Source: JBFMFB01 sp040752115 (lineage in GTDB: Bacteria; Pseudomonadota; Gammaproteobacteria; Burkholderiales; Sulfuricellaceae). Taken from it: a DNA stretch of 64,000 nt. Positions within the stretch are counted from its first letter, which is position 1; every line of letters begins with the position of its first letter. The notes under the pieces are model-generated. The model was given only the letters and a program-made list of their open reading frames with translations. It made no database searches and was not told the origin of the DNA. Made by a program: the position numbers and the translations under genes. Shown here piece by piece: positions 9,128 to 17,115 of this stretch. The stretch lies in assembly GCA_040752115.1 (NCBI GenBank), contig JBFMFB010000008.1:13864-77863 (forward strand), in the 5' to 3' direction.

Positions 9128-9837
9128 CCGACCCGCAAACCATCCGCCTCGGCGACGAGGAAATCCGCTACCTGCTCAAGCGCAGCCCGCGCAGGCGCAC
9201 CATCGGCCTGAAGATCGACGGTGCCGGCTTGACCGTGACCATTCCCCATCGCGTCTCGCGGCGCGAGCTGGAAGCGGTGCTTCGGGAAAAATCGCCGTGG
9301 GTGCTGGACAAGCTGCGGGAAGCGGAAACGCGGCGGTTGCCGGAAATGAGCTGGACGGACGGCACCGCCTTGCCCTACCTGGGCGACGAACTCGCGCTAT
9401 GCCTGGTCCCCGGCGGCGTGCGGGCACGTCCGGCGCTGCACGGAAACCGGCTGCTGGTGGCGCTCCCCGACCCGCAGGATGGTGCGCTGGCGTGCGCCAA
9501 GGTCGTCGCCTGGTACCGGCAGCAAGCGCTGGCATGCTTTCGCAGCCGCACGGAAATCCACGCCGCGCGCCTGGGGGTGCGGGTGGCCGGCCTTGCCCTG
9601 TCCGGCGCCGCCACACGCTGGGGAAGCTGCAACTCGCGCGGCGAAATCCGGCTCAACTGGCGGCTGGTCAAGGCGCCGCTGGCACAGGTCGATTACGTGA
9701 TCGCGCACGAACTGGCGCATCTGATCGAAATGAACCACTCGCCCGCATTCTGGCGCGTTGTGGAAGAACTCTGCCCGGGCTACCGCGCCCAGCGGGCGGC
9801 GCTCAAGCACCAGTCCGCGCACTATCATCTGTTCTGA
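9124..9837 (+). CDS. YgjP-type M48 metallopeptidase domain protein
   Basis: A 237-residue protein of the YgjP/DUF45 family. The metal-binding HExxH is at His195-Glu196-His199 (AHELAHLIEMNHSPAFW), preceded by the typical WGSCNSRGEIRLNWRL block. It is cytoplasmic, with no signal peptide, and its substrate is unknown. It is translationally coupled to bioA, but this is probably shared transcription rather than a biotin role. Confidence 0.85.
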   Translation: MTDPQTIRLGDEEIRYLLKRSPRRRTIGLKIDGAGLTVTIPHRVSRRELEAVLREKSPWVLDKLREAETRRLPEMSWTDGTALPYLGDELALCLVPGGVRARPALHGNRLLVALPDPQDGALACAKVVAWYRQQALACFRSRTEIHAARLGVRVAGLALSGAATRWGSCNSRGEIRLNWRLVKAPLAQVDYVIAHELAHLIEMNHSPAFWRVVEELCPGYRAQRAALKHQSAHYHLF

Positions 9838-9890
9838 TATTCAGGAAGCGAAGGACCGCTTCTCCGCCCTTGCCCCGACCGCGCGAATAT

Positions 9891-9964
9891 GTAGGATGGG
9901 TAGAGGCGAAAGCCGTAACCCATCAGGGGCGATGATGGGTTACGCTACGCTCCACCCATCCTAC
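9891..9964. repeat. Intergenic nested palindrome (GTAGGATGGGT family)
   Basis: Outer arms GTAGGATGGGT (9891-9901) and its exact complement (9954-9964) enclose inner arms GTAACCCATC (9915-9924) and GATGGGTTAC (9934-9943). It lies between two converging genes and may act as a bidirectional terminator. From memory, similar palindromes are scattered through many proteobacterial genomes. Confidence 0.8.
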
Positions 9965-9994
9965 CGGCTGTTCTGATATGTCCGGCATCGGGAG

Positions 9995-11335
9995 TCATTC
10001 CCCCGCCACCGTCATCTTCTCCACCAGGATCGAGCCGCACTGCTTCGAGCCGCGGACGACGACGTCGTTGCCGACTGCGACGATCTGCCGGAACATTTCC
10101 TTGAGGTTGCCGGCGATGGTGATCTCTTCCACCGGGTAGCAGACCTCGCCGCCCTCCACCCAGAAGCCGGCCGCGCCGCGGGAGTAGTCGCCGGTCACCG
10201 GATTGATGCCGTGGCCGAGCAGTTCCGTCACCAGCAGGCCGGTATCCATGGTTTTCAGCAGCGCGGCGAAATCCTGGCCGGTGCTTTGCAGGATCAGATT
10301 ATGGCTGCCGCCGGCGTTGCCGGTGGATTGCATGCCCAGCTTGCGCGCGCTGTAGCTCCCGAGGAAATACCCCTGCAGCACGCCGTCCCTGACTACGTCG
10401 CGTTCCCGCGTGGCCACGCCTTCGTTGTCGAAGGGCGCACTGGCCAGCCCCTTGCGCAGGTGCGGCAGTTCGCGGATGGCGACGAACGGCGCGAACACCT
10501 GCTTGCCCAGGCTGTCGAGCAGGAAGGAGGATTTGCGGTACAGGCTGCCGCCGCTCACGGCCGCCACGAAATGCCCGAGCAGGCTGGAGGAGAGAGACGC
10601 TTCGAACAGGACCGGCACCTGGGCGGTCTTGATTCTGCGTGCATCGAGGCGGCGCGCGGTGCGCTCGCCCGCTTTCCTGCCGACATCCGCGGCGCTTTCC
10701 AGGTCGGCCGCTGCACGCGCGGTGGCATACCAGTAATCGCGCTGCATGCCCTGCTCCGATTCCGCCACCACCGCGCAGCTGACGGAATGGCGGGAAGTGG
10801 GGTAGCCGCCGAGGAATCCCAGGCTGTTGCCGTACACGAACAGCGATTCCTGGGTATGGACGGTCGCCCCCTCGGAGTTGTTGATGCGCTTGTCCACTGC
10901 CATCGCCGAAGCTTCGCAGGCGCGCGCCAGCTCGATCGCCTGGTCCACCGGCAGATCCCAAGGGTGGTACAGATCGAGATCGGGAACCTCCTTCGCCAGC
11001 AGCGCTTCGTCCGCCAGCCCGGCAAATTCGTCGCTGGCGGTGTGCCGGGCGATGCTGCAGGCGGCGGCGACGGTGTCGCGGATCGCCGCCGGGGAAAGGT
11101 CGGAGGTGCTGGCATGGCCGCGCTGCTTGCCGAAATACACGCTGACGCCCAGCCCCTTGTCGCGGTTGTATTCGATGGTTTCCACTTCGCCCCGGCGCAC
11201 CGTCACGCCCTGGCCGAAGCCGTGGGACACCTCCGCCTCGCAGGCGGTGGCGCCGGCTTTGCCGGCTTGGGCCAGGATCTCCCGGGTGATCTCCTGCAGG
11301 GTTTCGAGCGAATAGGTAAAACTGGGCTGCGGCAC
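9995..11335 (-). CDS. pmbA: Metalloprotease PmbA/TldE
   Basis: A 446-residue TldE/PmbA homolog, the non-metal-binding half of the TldD-TldE protease that processes modified peptides and the CcdA antitoxin. The C-terminal half carries the family block LGHGINPVTGDYSRGAAGFWVE and ends GSILVEKMTVAGE. I chose the GTG at 11335 because AGAGGAAG lies 6-7 nt upstream; a TTG at 11359 is possible but has no such site. tldD is not in the window. Confidence 0.92.
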   Translation of the reverse strand: MPQPSFTYSLETLQEITREILAQAGKAGATACEAEVSHGFGQGVTVRRGEVETIEYNRDKGLGVSVYFGKQRGHASTSDLSPAAIRDTVAAACSIARHTASDEFAGLADEALLAKEVPDLDLYHPWDLPVDQAIELARACEASAMAVDKRINNSEGATVHTQESLFVYGNSLGFLGGYPTSRHSVSCAVVAESEQGMQRDYWYATARAAADLESAADVGRKAGERTARRLDARRIKTAQVPVLFEASLSSSLLGHFVAAVSGGSLYRKSSFLLDSLGKQVFAPFVAIRELPHLRKGLASAPFDNEGVATRERDVVRDGVLQGYFLGSYSARKLGMQSTGNAGGSHNLILQSTGQDFAALLKTMDTGLLVTELLGHGINPVTGDYSRGAAGFWVEGGEVCYPVEEITIAGNLKEMFRQIVAVGNDVVVRGSKQCGSILVEKMTVAGE

Positions 11336-11428
11336 GGGGCTTCCTCTGGGATAGGTCAATCAGGCGCGGATGCTGAACGTCCGCGGAAAAGAAGTTATGA
11401 TAGCAATTTTGGTCTTGAACGCGAAACC

Positions 11429-11965
11429 ATGCACGACGAAGCCCCGCTCAGCAAGACGCGCCGCAAGCAGGAAATGCACGGCCTGCAGGATATCGGCGAA
11501 CAGCTCGTGGCGCTGAATCGCGCGCAGCTGGATCAGCTCGGCCTGCCGGAATCCCTGCTGGACGCGGTGCTGGAGGCGAAGCGGCTGAATCGCCACGAGG
11601 CCGTGCGCCGGCAGATGCAGTACATCGGCAAGATCATGCGCACCGTGGACGCGGCGCCGATCAAGGCGAAGCTGGACGAATGGAACGGCGTCGGCCGCGA
11701 GCAGACTGCGCGGCTGCATCTGATCGAGCGCTGGCGCGCCCGGCTGATCGAGGACGAAGCGGCCATCAGCGAGCTGGTGCTGGCATACCCCGGTGCGGAC
11801 GTTCAGCACCTGCGCCTGCTCGCGCGCAACGCCCGCAAGGAGCACGCCGCCAACAGGCCACCGAAAAGCAGCCGCGCCCTGTTCCGGGAGCTGCGCGAAC
11901 TGATTGCCGGGGAGCAGGGCGCGAGCGAACACCCCCAACAAACCGACGAAGAAACTGAACCATGA
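11429..11965 (+). CDS. darP: Ribosome-associated protein DarP (YjgA, UPF0307)
   Basis: A 178-residue, highly charged helical protein that helps 50S subunit assembly. Family signatures include SKTRRKQEMHGLQDIGEQLV, RRQMQYIGKIMR and HLIERWRARLI. It is divergent from pmbA, the standard arrangement, and overlaps mog by 4 nt (ATGA). Confidence 0.92.
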   Translation: MHDEAPLSKTRRKQEMHGLQDIGEQLVALNRAQLDQLGLPESLLDAVLEAKRLNRHEAVRRQMQYIGKIMRTVDAAPIKAKLDEWNGVGREQTARLHLIERWRARLIEDEAAISELVLAYPGADVQHLRLLARNARKEHAANRPPKSSRALFRELRELIAGEQGASEHPQQTDEETEP

Positions 11966-12519
11966 ATACCGAAACCGTCAAGATCGGCCTGGTCACCGTG
12001 AGCGACCGCGCCTCCCAGGGAATCTACGAAGACAAGGGCATCCCGGCCCTCGAGGAATGGCTGGAGGCGGCGCTCGCCACCCCATGGCAGGCCGTCGCCC
12101 GGATCATCCCGGACGAGCAGGCGCAGATCGAAGCCACCTTGCGCGAACTGGCGGACCAGGAAGGCTGCGATCTGATCCTGACCACCGGCGGCACTGGCCC
12201 GGCGCCGCGCGATGTCACGCCGGAAGCCACGCTGGCCGTGGCAGACAAGGTGCTGCCGGGCTTCGGCGAGCAGATGCGCGCGGTCAGCCTGAAGTATGTG
12301 CCCACCGCCATCCTCTCCCGCCAGGTCGGCGTGATCCGCGGCCGGGTGCTGATTCTCAACCTGCCGGGACAGCCCAAGGCGATCAAGGAGACGCTGGACG
12401 GCGTGTTCGCCGCCGTGCCCTACTGCATCGATCTGATCGGCGGCCCCTACATCGAGACCCGCGAGGAAGCCGTCAAGGCGTTCCGCCCCAAGTCGGCGCA
12501 GCGCCCCGCCGTCGCGTAA
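11962..12519 (+). CDS. mog: Molybdopterin adenylyltransferase
   Basis: A 185-residue MogA-type enzyme that adenylates molybdopterin before molybdate insertion. Recognisable segments are KIGLVTVSDRAS, the nucleotide-binding TTGGTGPAPRDVTPEAT and LPGQPKAI. The window holds no other molybdenum-cofactor gene, but the enzyme implies molybdoenzymes elsewhere in the genome. Confidence 0.94.
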   Translation: MNTETVKIGLVTVSDRASQGIYEDKGIPALEEWLEAALATPWQAVARIIPDEQAQIEATLRELADQEGCDLILTTGGTGPAPRDVTPEATLAVADKVLPGFGEQMRAVSLKYVPTAILSRQVGVIRGRVLILNLPGQPKAIKETLDGVFAAVPYCIDLIGGPYIETREEAVKAFRPKSAQRPAVA

Positions 12520-12527
12520 CCGCATCC

Positions 12528-13187
12528 ATGCCCGCCCCGCTCGAAATCGCAACCGGCCCGGCGCCGACCGGCGCGGTGATCTGGCTGCACGGCCTGGGGG
12601 CGGACGGCCATGATTTCGCGCCGATCGTCCCGGAACTCGGGCTGCCGCAGACGCCCGCGCTGCGTTTCGTTTTTCCCCACGCGCCAATGATGCCGGTCAC
12701 GATCAACGACGGCTACGTCATGTCGGCATGGTACGACATCGCCCATCCCGGCCTGGCGCGGGAAGAAGACGAGACGGGCATCCGCGCCTCGCAGCGCACC
12801 GTCGAGGCGCTGATTGCGCGGGAAGAGGAACGGGGCATCCCTCCTTCCCGCATCGTGCTGGCGGGCTTCTCCCAAGGGGGCGCCATCGTGCTGCACACCG
12901 GGCTGCGTTTTCCGCAGCGTCTGGCCGGGGTGCTGGCGCTCTCGACCTACCTGCCGCTCAAGGGAAGCTTTTCCGCCGATGCCAGCCCCGCCAATGCCGA
13001 CTTGCCGGTTTTCATGGCGCACGGCAGCCGCGACCCGGTCGTTCCTTTGCCGCTTGCCGCCGCTTCCAGGGATTTTCTGCTCCGCTCCGGCTACCCGGTG
13101 GAATGGCACGAATATGAAATGGCGCATTCGGTGTGCCCCGCCGAAATCGCCGATATCGGCGCATGGCTGCGCCGCGTGTTTGCCTGA
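12528..13187 (+). CDS. Carboxylesterase / phospholipase family alpha/beta-hydrolase
   Basis: A 219-residue protein of the acyl-protein thioesterase/carboxylesterase family. The LHGLGADGHDF oxyanion segment, the nucleophile Ser115 in AGFSQGGAI, the Asp in HGSRDPVVP and the His in YEMAHSVCP are all visible. It is cytoplasmic. It follows mog by 8 nt and probably shares its transcript. Confidence 0.88.
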   Translation: MPAPLEIATGPAPTGAVIWLHGLGADGHDFAPIVPELGLPQTPALRFVFPHAPMMPVTINDGYVMSAWYDIAHPGLAREEDETGIRASQRTVEALIAREEERGIPPSRIVLAGFSQGGAIVLHTGLRFPQRLAGVLALSTYLPLKGSFSADASPANADLPVFMAHGSRDPVVPLPLAAASRDFLLRSGYPVEWHEYEMAHSVCPAEIADIGAWLRRVFA

Positions 13188-13212
13188 TCGGCTACGGCCC
13201 GGCAGCCGCGCC

Positions 13213-14889
13213 CTAATCGGGGTGGGTGAAGCCGACCCGCTCGTAATCCTCGCCCTGTTCCAGCACGGACGCCAACCTGACCAGATGCGCCTCGCCGCTG
13301 ACCAGCATCAGGCAGTTCCGTCCGGCGACGAGGTTGTTTCTTTCCACCACCAGACTGGGGCCCTCCCCCTTCACCGCATCGTGCGGCAGCAGCACTGCGG
13401 TGAGATACGGCCCGGAAGCAGCTTCGGCAATTTCCCGCCAGCGCGGAAGTTCGCTTTGCTCCAGGAGGCGAAAGCGCACGGGAACCGGGTTGCGGGAAAG
13501 CGTCTGGATGCCTACCGAAACCCGCTCGCTGGCATCCCGCCCCAGCCGCCGCACCGCGCCTAACATCCATCTGCCGCCCTGTTCTGCCTTCAGCCCGAGC
13601 AGCGTACCGACCTTCAGCCAATCGCCGTTGAGCTGCGGGACCACCGCGCCGAAGCCGCCGGCGCTGACGTTTTCCATGATCCAGCTTTCCGTTTCATCTT
13701 TCTCGGCTTCGGCATTCCCGCCCCCCATTTCCGGCATAAACCGTTGGGTCTTCTCGGCGACAAAACCATACAGTTTCATGTCCAGTGGTACCGGATGGGG
13801 CAGATCGCGGCTTTCCGCCTCGTCGGCAACGGCATTTTTTTCGTCGGCCGCAATCTGCCGGAGGATTTCCGGAAACCGGTGCGCCACGCTGAATCGAGCC
13901 ATGGTCCGGGTGCGCATGTGCTGGCGCTGGGGAGGTTTGCTGGCCCAATAGAGCTGGAGGTGCTCGATCATGTCGAGCAGGGCATCGCGCGCGTATTCCT
14001 CGCCAAACCCGAGCTCCGGCGGCGTCGCGCCCTCCTCGAGCGAATGCACCAACCCTCCCAGCTTGGCAGCAGCGACACCGCCGCCGAAGAAACGCAGCAG
14101 CGCATGCAGCTGCATCCCTTTGTAGGCGCGGGTCGGCGCTGCCGCGAGCGATAAATCGAAGTAGAAGGTGCTGCCAGGGGTGGGGCGCTCTTCGAAATTG
14201 AAGGAGGGAGCAAAATGTGCAACCAGCCTGTCCACCAGCTCCATTTGCGTATGGGACAGGCTGCCTGGCGAAGACATTTCGAACATCAGCGCCTTCAGCA
14301 GTTCCTGCTGCACGCTGGTGTTCCTCGCGCTTTCCGGATAGAGGGGAAACAGATTGTGGGCAAACGCTTTCGCCTCAGCGAACTGGTACACCTTGCAGAG
14401 ATCCGCCCAGATGCGCTCCTCGATCGGGCGATAGCGGATATGCAGCCATTTTTTCTGCGCCGCCAGCGAGCGCAGGGCGCGAACGGCGAGCAGCGGCAGC
14501 TCGTCCTTGACCGACTCAGCGCCTTTCACCGTGCGGCCGTATTCTTCAAGGCAGAGCAGATATGCGGCGGCGGAATGCTTCCAGAATTCAAAAATTGCCG
14601 CCCACAAGCGGCTTTCCTGGAATTTCTGCATCCGTGCGGCGGTGAGGTAGTCGCGGCACAACTTGCGCTGGTAAGGCTGGGCGGTTTCATCCAGGAGCTT
14701 GATTACCCCCACCCGGTCATTCAGCCTGAAACCCTCGGTGTCGGTGACGGAACTCAGCCAGGCAGTGATTTCCTCCACCGCCCTGAATGCATCGCGGGGC
14801 AGATCGGCAAGCAGGTTCCTGGCTTCGGCAACGCCGTGCATGGGATGGTCCGGCCTGCTCCCCAACTTTTCCAGCCAGTCGAATATCAT
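13213..14889 (-). CDS. PilZ-like domain protein of unknown function
   Basis: A 558-residue soluble protein. Residues 1 to about 390 are helical with no recognised domain. The last ~150 residues look PilZ-like: ENVSAGGFGAVVP matches the (D/N)xSxxG half of the c-di-GMP motif, followed by beta-rich sequence. I do not see the RxxxR half, so c-di-GMP binding is doubtful. The ATG at 14889 follows GGGGAGGG. It is convergent with the esterase gene. Confidence 0.6.
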   Translation of the reverse strand: MIFDWLEKLGSRPDHPMHGVAEARNLLADLPRDAFRAVEEITAWLSSVTDTEGFRLNDRVGVIKLLDETAQPYQRKLCRDYLTAARMQKFQESRLWAAIFEFWKHSAAAYLLCLEEYGRTVKGAESVKDELPLLAVRALRSLAAQKKWLHIRYRPIEERIWADLCKVYQFAEAKAFAHNLFPLYPESARNTSVQQELLKALMFEMSSPGSLSHTQMELVDRLVAHFAPSFNFEERPTPGSTFYFDLSLAAAPTRAYKGMQLHALLRFFGGGVAAAKLGGLVHSLEEGATPPELGFGEEYARDALLDMIEHLQLYWASKPPQRQHMRTRTMARFSVAHRFPEILRQIAADEKNAVADEAESRDLPHPVPLDMKLYGFVAEKTQRFMPEMGGGNAEAEKDETESWIMENVSAGGFGAVVPQLNGDWLKVGTLLGLKAEQGGRWMLGAVRRLGRDASERVSVGIQTLSRNPVPVRFRLLEQSELPRWREIAEAASGPYLTAVLLPHDAVKGEGPSLVVERNNLVAGRNCLMLVSGEAHLVRLASVLEQGEDYERVGFTHPD

Positions 14890-14949
14890 GCGCCCTCCCC
14901 AGTCCTGCAACGTTATTTTGTTTCTATTCTCGATGCAGCTCGACGCTGC

Positions 14950-15390
14950 TTACTCCGGCCAATGCCGGATATAGCGCTTGAGCAGCTGGATTTCAAAGTT
15001 GTTTTCGCTGAGGCAGGCTTTGGCCACGTCATGAAAAGTGATCACCCCGAGCAATTTGTCCCCTTCCATGACCGGCAGGTGGCGGATGTGGTTCTCGGTC
15101 ATCACCCCACGCACGTAGTCCACGGTGTCTTCCGGGCTGCCGACGATCACCTGGCGAGTCATCAACTCCTCTACCCTCGCCTGCTCGAGGCTGCACCCCA
15201 TCTTGTTCAGCGCGCGCAGCACATCGCGCTCGGTGAAAATGCCGACCATGCGGCCCTCGTCGTTTTTCACCACCAGCGAACCGATATTGTTCTGCACCAT
15301 CACGCCGATTGCCTCCTTTACCGGCTGGCCGGGCGCAATGCTGTATATCTTGTCGCCGTTCTTAACTGTCAGAATATCGCGGATTATCAT
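14950..15390 (-). CDS. Tandem CBS-domain protein
   Basis: A 146-residue protein that is essentially two CBS domains (VKEAIGVMVQNNIGSLVV with GIFTERDVLRAL; then VDYVRGVMTENHIRHLPVM with GVITFHDVAKA). Such stand-alone pairs bind adenine nucleotides and act as energy or redox sensors, but the partner is unknown. The ATG follows AAGGAG. A perfect 7-bp palindrome, GAATTTT-C-AAAATTC at 15463-15477, lies 70 nt upstream and could be an operator. Confidence 0.85.
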   Translation of the reverse strand: MIIRDILTVKNGDKIYSIAPGQPVKEAIGVMVQNNIGSLVVKNDEGRMVGIFTERDVLRALNKMGCSLEQARVEELMTRQVIVGSPEDTVDYVRGVMTENHIRHLPVMEGDKLLGVITFHDVAKACLSENNFEIQLLKRYIRHWPE

Positions 15391-15586
15391 CGTCTGCTCC
15401 TTGACTGGTTTGCCCGGCCAACCTCGCGTCCGCCCTCCGCCGCGCCCATGGCCGAGAAATACGAATTTTCAAAATTCACTCTATCATTACGGCAAAGTTA
15501 TAGCAAGTTCGGAAATCGCATAAACACATTAAAAATCAAGAGATAGCGAACACCACCAACGCTCGCCCGGTCGCCAGCCGGTAATG

Positions 15587-16429
15587 TCAGCGCGCGAAAT
15601 CCCACAGCGGATGCCGATCCACGCCCCGCGCCACAAATCCGCCCATGGCCGCCGGTTTCAGCGCGAACACCCGGCGGGCATCTTCCTCGGCCGGGAAAGC
15701 GGCGAACACGCACGCGCCCGAGCCGGTCATCCTGGCATCGCCGAAAGTCTTCAGCCAGGCCAGATATTCCGCCACCTGCGGGTAGTTGCGGCACACCACC
15801 GGTTCCAGATCGTTGCGCCCCTGCCCGGCCGCGAAGTCCTCCGGCCGAATCGCGGGAGTATTGCGCGTCAGCTCCGCGCTGGCAAAAACTTCCGCCGTCG
15901 GCACCTGCACTGGCGGCACCAGCACCACATACCAGGCCGGCGGCAAAACGATCCGGCGGAGTTGCTCCCCCACACCCTCGGCGAAAGCGCTTTCCCCGAA
16001 CACGAACACCGGCACGTCCGCCCCCAGCTTCAGCGCCAATTCCTGCAACTGCAACCGGCTCAAATCCACCCCCCACAGGCGGTTCAACGCCAGCAGCGTG
16101 GTCGCAGCGTCCGAGCTCCCGCCCCCCAGGCCGCCCCCCAGCGGCAGTATCTTTTCCAGCGAAATCTCCACCCCCTGCCGGCAGCCGGTCGCCTGCTGGA
16201 GCAGTCGCGCGGCGCGCACGCACAGATCCTTTTCCGGCGCCACCCCCGGCAGCTCGCTGGTCCGCAGGATCGCGCCATCCGGGCGAATCCCAAAGCGCAG
16301 GCGGTCACCGTGGTCGAGAAAACGGAACACGCTTTGCAGCAGGTGATAGCCGTCCGCGCGGCGCCCTACTACGTGCAGGAACAGGTTGAGCTTGGCCGGC
16401 GCCGGATAGCTCGTCTCGGCTTGAATCAT
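15587..16429 (-). CDS. ispE: 4-diphosphocytidyl-2-C-methyl-D-erythritol kinase
   Basis: A 280-residue GHMP kinase of the MEP isoprenoid pathway. The N-terminal PAPAKLNLFLHVVGRRADGYH and the ATP loop LPLGGGLGGGSSDAATTL are diagnostic, with the C-terminal MTGSGACVFAAF. Its start overlaps the lolB stop (ATGA). The neighbours often found after ispE (tRNA-Gln, prs, rplY, pth) are absent here; a CBS gene follows. Confidence 0.95.
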   Translation of the reverse strand: MIQAETSYPAPAKLNLFLHVVGRRADGYHLLQSVFRFLDHGDRLRFGIRPDGAILRTSELPGVAPEKDLCVRAARLLQQATGCRQGVEISLEKILPLGGGLGGGSSDAATTLLALNRLWGVDLSRLQLQELALKLGADVPVFVFGESAFAEGVGEQLRRIVLPPAWYVVLVPPVQVPTAEVFASAELTRNTPAIRPEDFAAGQGRNDLEPVVCRNYPQVAEYLAWLKTFGDARMTGSGACVFAAFPAEEDARRVFALKPAAMGGFVARGVDRHPLWDFAR

Positions 16430-17115
16430 AGCAGTGCTTTTCCGGTTTCTTCCGCGGGCGGGCCGCCATCGGGCCGTTCTCCGTCGGGAGCGGCCGGCGT
16501 AAGGAGCCACTCGTCGATGAGCAGCCTGATCTCCAGATCGCCGCGCTGCATTTCGATCCTGCCGGGCAGTTCGACGCCGTCCACGAGCTGGTAGCCGAGG
16601 TAATCGATCCGCCAGCCGTCCTGATCCAGATGAGAAAGACGGCGGCTTTGATCCCGCTGCGGTACGCCCGGGCCCGGCGCCGGCGCGCCCAGCACCCAAT
16701 AGCGCAGGCCGCTCAGCGGGAGGCGCCAGCCGAGCACCTGCTCGGTCAGGCTTTCCGCGTCCGGCGCGCGGTAGTTTTGCTGATCCGCCGTGGTCAGCGA
16801 CACCCCGGTCGCATCCCTCACCACGTGCGCCACGCCCTGGCCAAGCGGGGACAGCAGCAGCAGGTCGTCGGTGTCCCCGCTCTGCTGCCAGCGCAGCCCC
16901 CCGGAAAATCCCTGGCCGTCGTACTTCACCGACACCCTGCCGCCGAGATGAAACCGCCCGGGCTGGACAGCGGGAGCGGCCGCGCCGGCGGGGGGCTCGA
17001 TCCTGGGAGGCAACGGCGCACACCCGGACAGCGCCGCCAGCAGTAGAAACGCCGCCATCCCGACCTGGCCGGGACGGCATCGCCGAAATTCGCCGCCGGT
17101 ATCGAGAAACATCAT
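16426..17115 (-). CDS. lolB: Outer-membrane lipoprotein receptor LolB
   Basis: A 229-residue lipoprotein with lipobox LSGC and the LolB core (GRVSVKYDGQGFSGGLRWQQ, LLLLSPLGQGVAHV). It accepts lipoproteins from LolA and inserts them into the outer membrane. The start is among GTG 17118, ATG 17115 and ATG 17112; 17115 gives a TGATG overlap with the TPR gene. It sits between a TPR lipoprotein gene and ispE, the normal betaproteobacterial order. Confidence 0.9.
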   Translation of the reverse strand: MMFLDTGGEFRRCRPGQVGMAAFLLLAALSGCAPLPPRIEPPAGAAAPAVQPGRFHLGGRVSVKYDGQGFSGGLRWQQSGDTDDLLLLSPLGQGVAHVVRDATGVSLTTADQQNYRAPDAESLTEQVLGWRLPLSGLRYWVLGAPAPGPGVPQRDQSRRLSHLDQDGWRIDYLGYQLVDGVELPGRIEMQRGDLEIRLLIDEWLLTPAAPDGERPDGGPPAEETGKALL

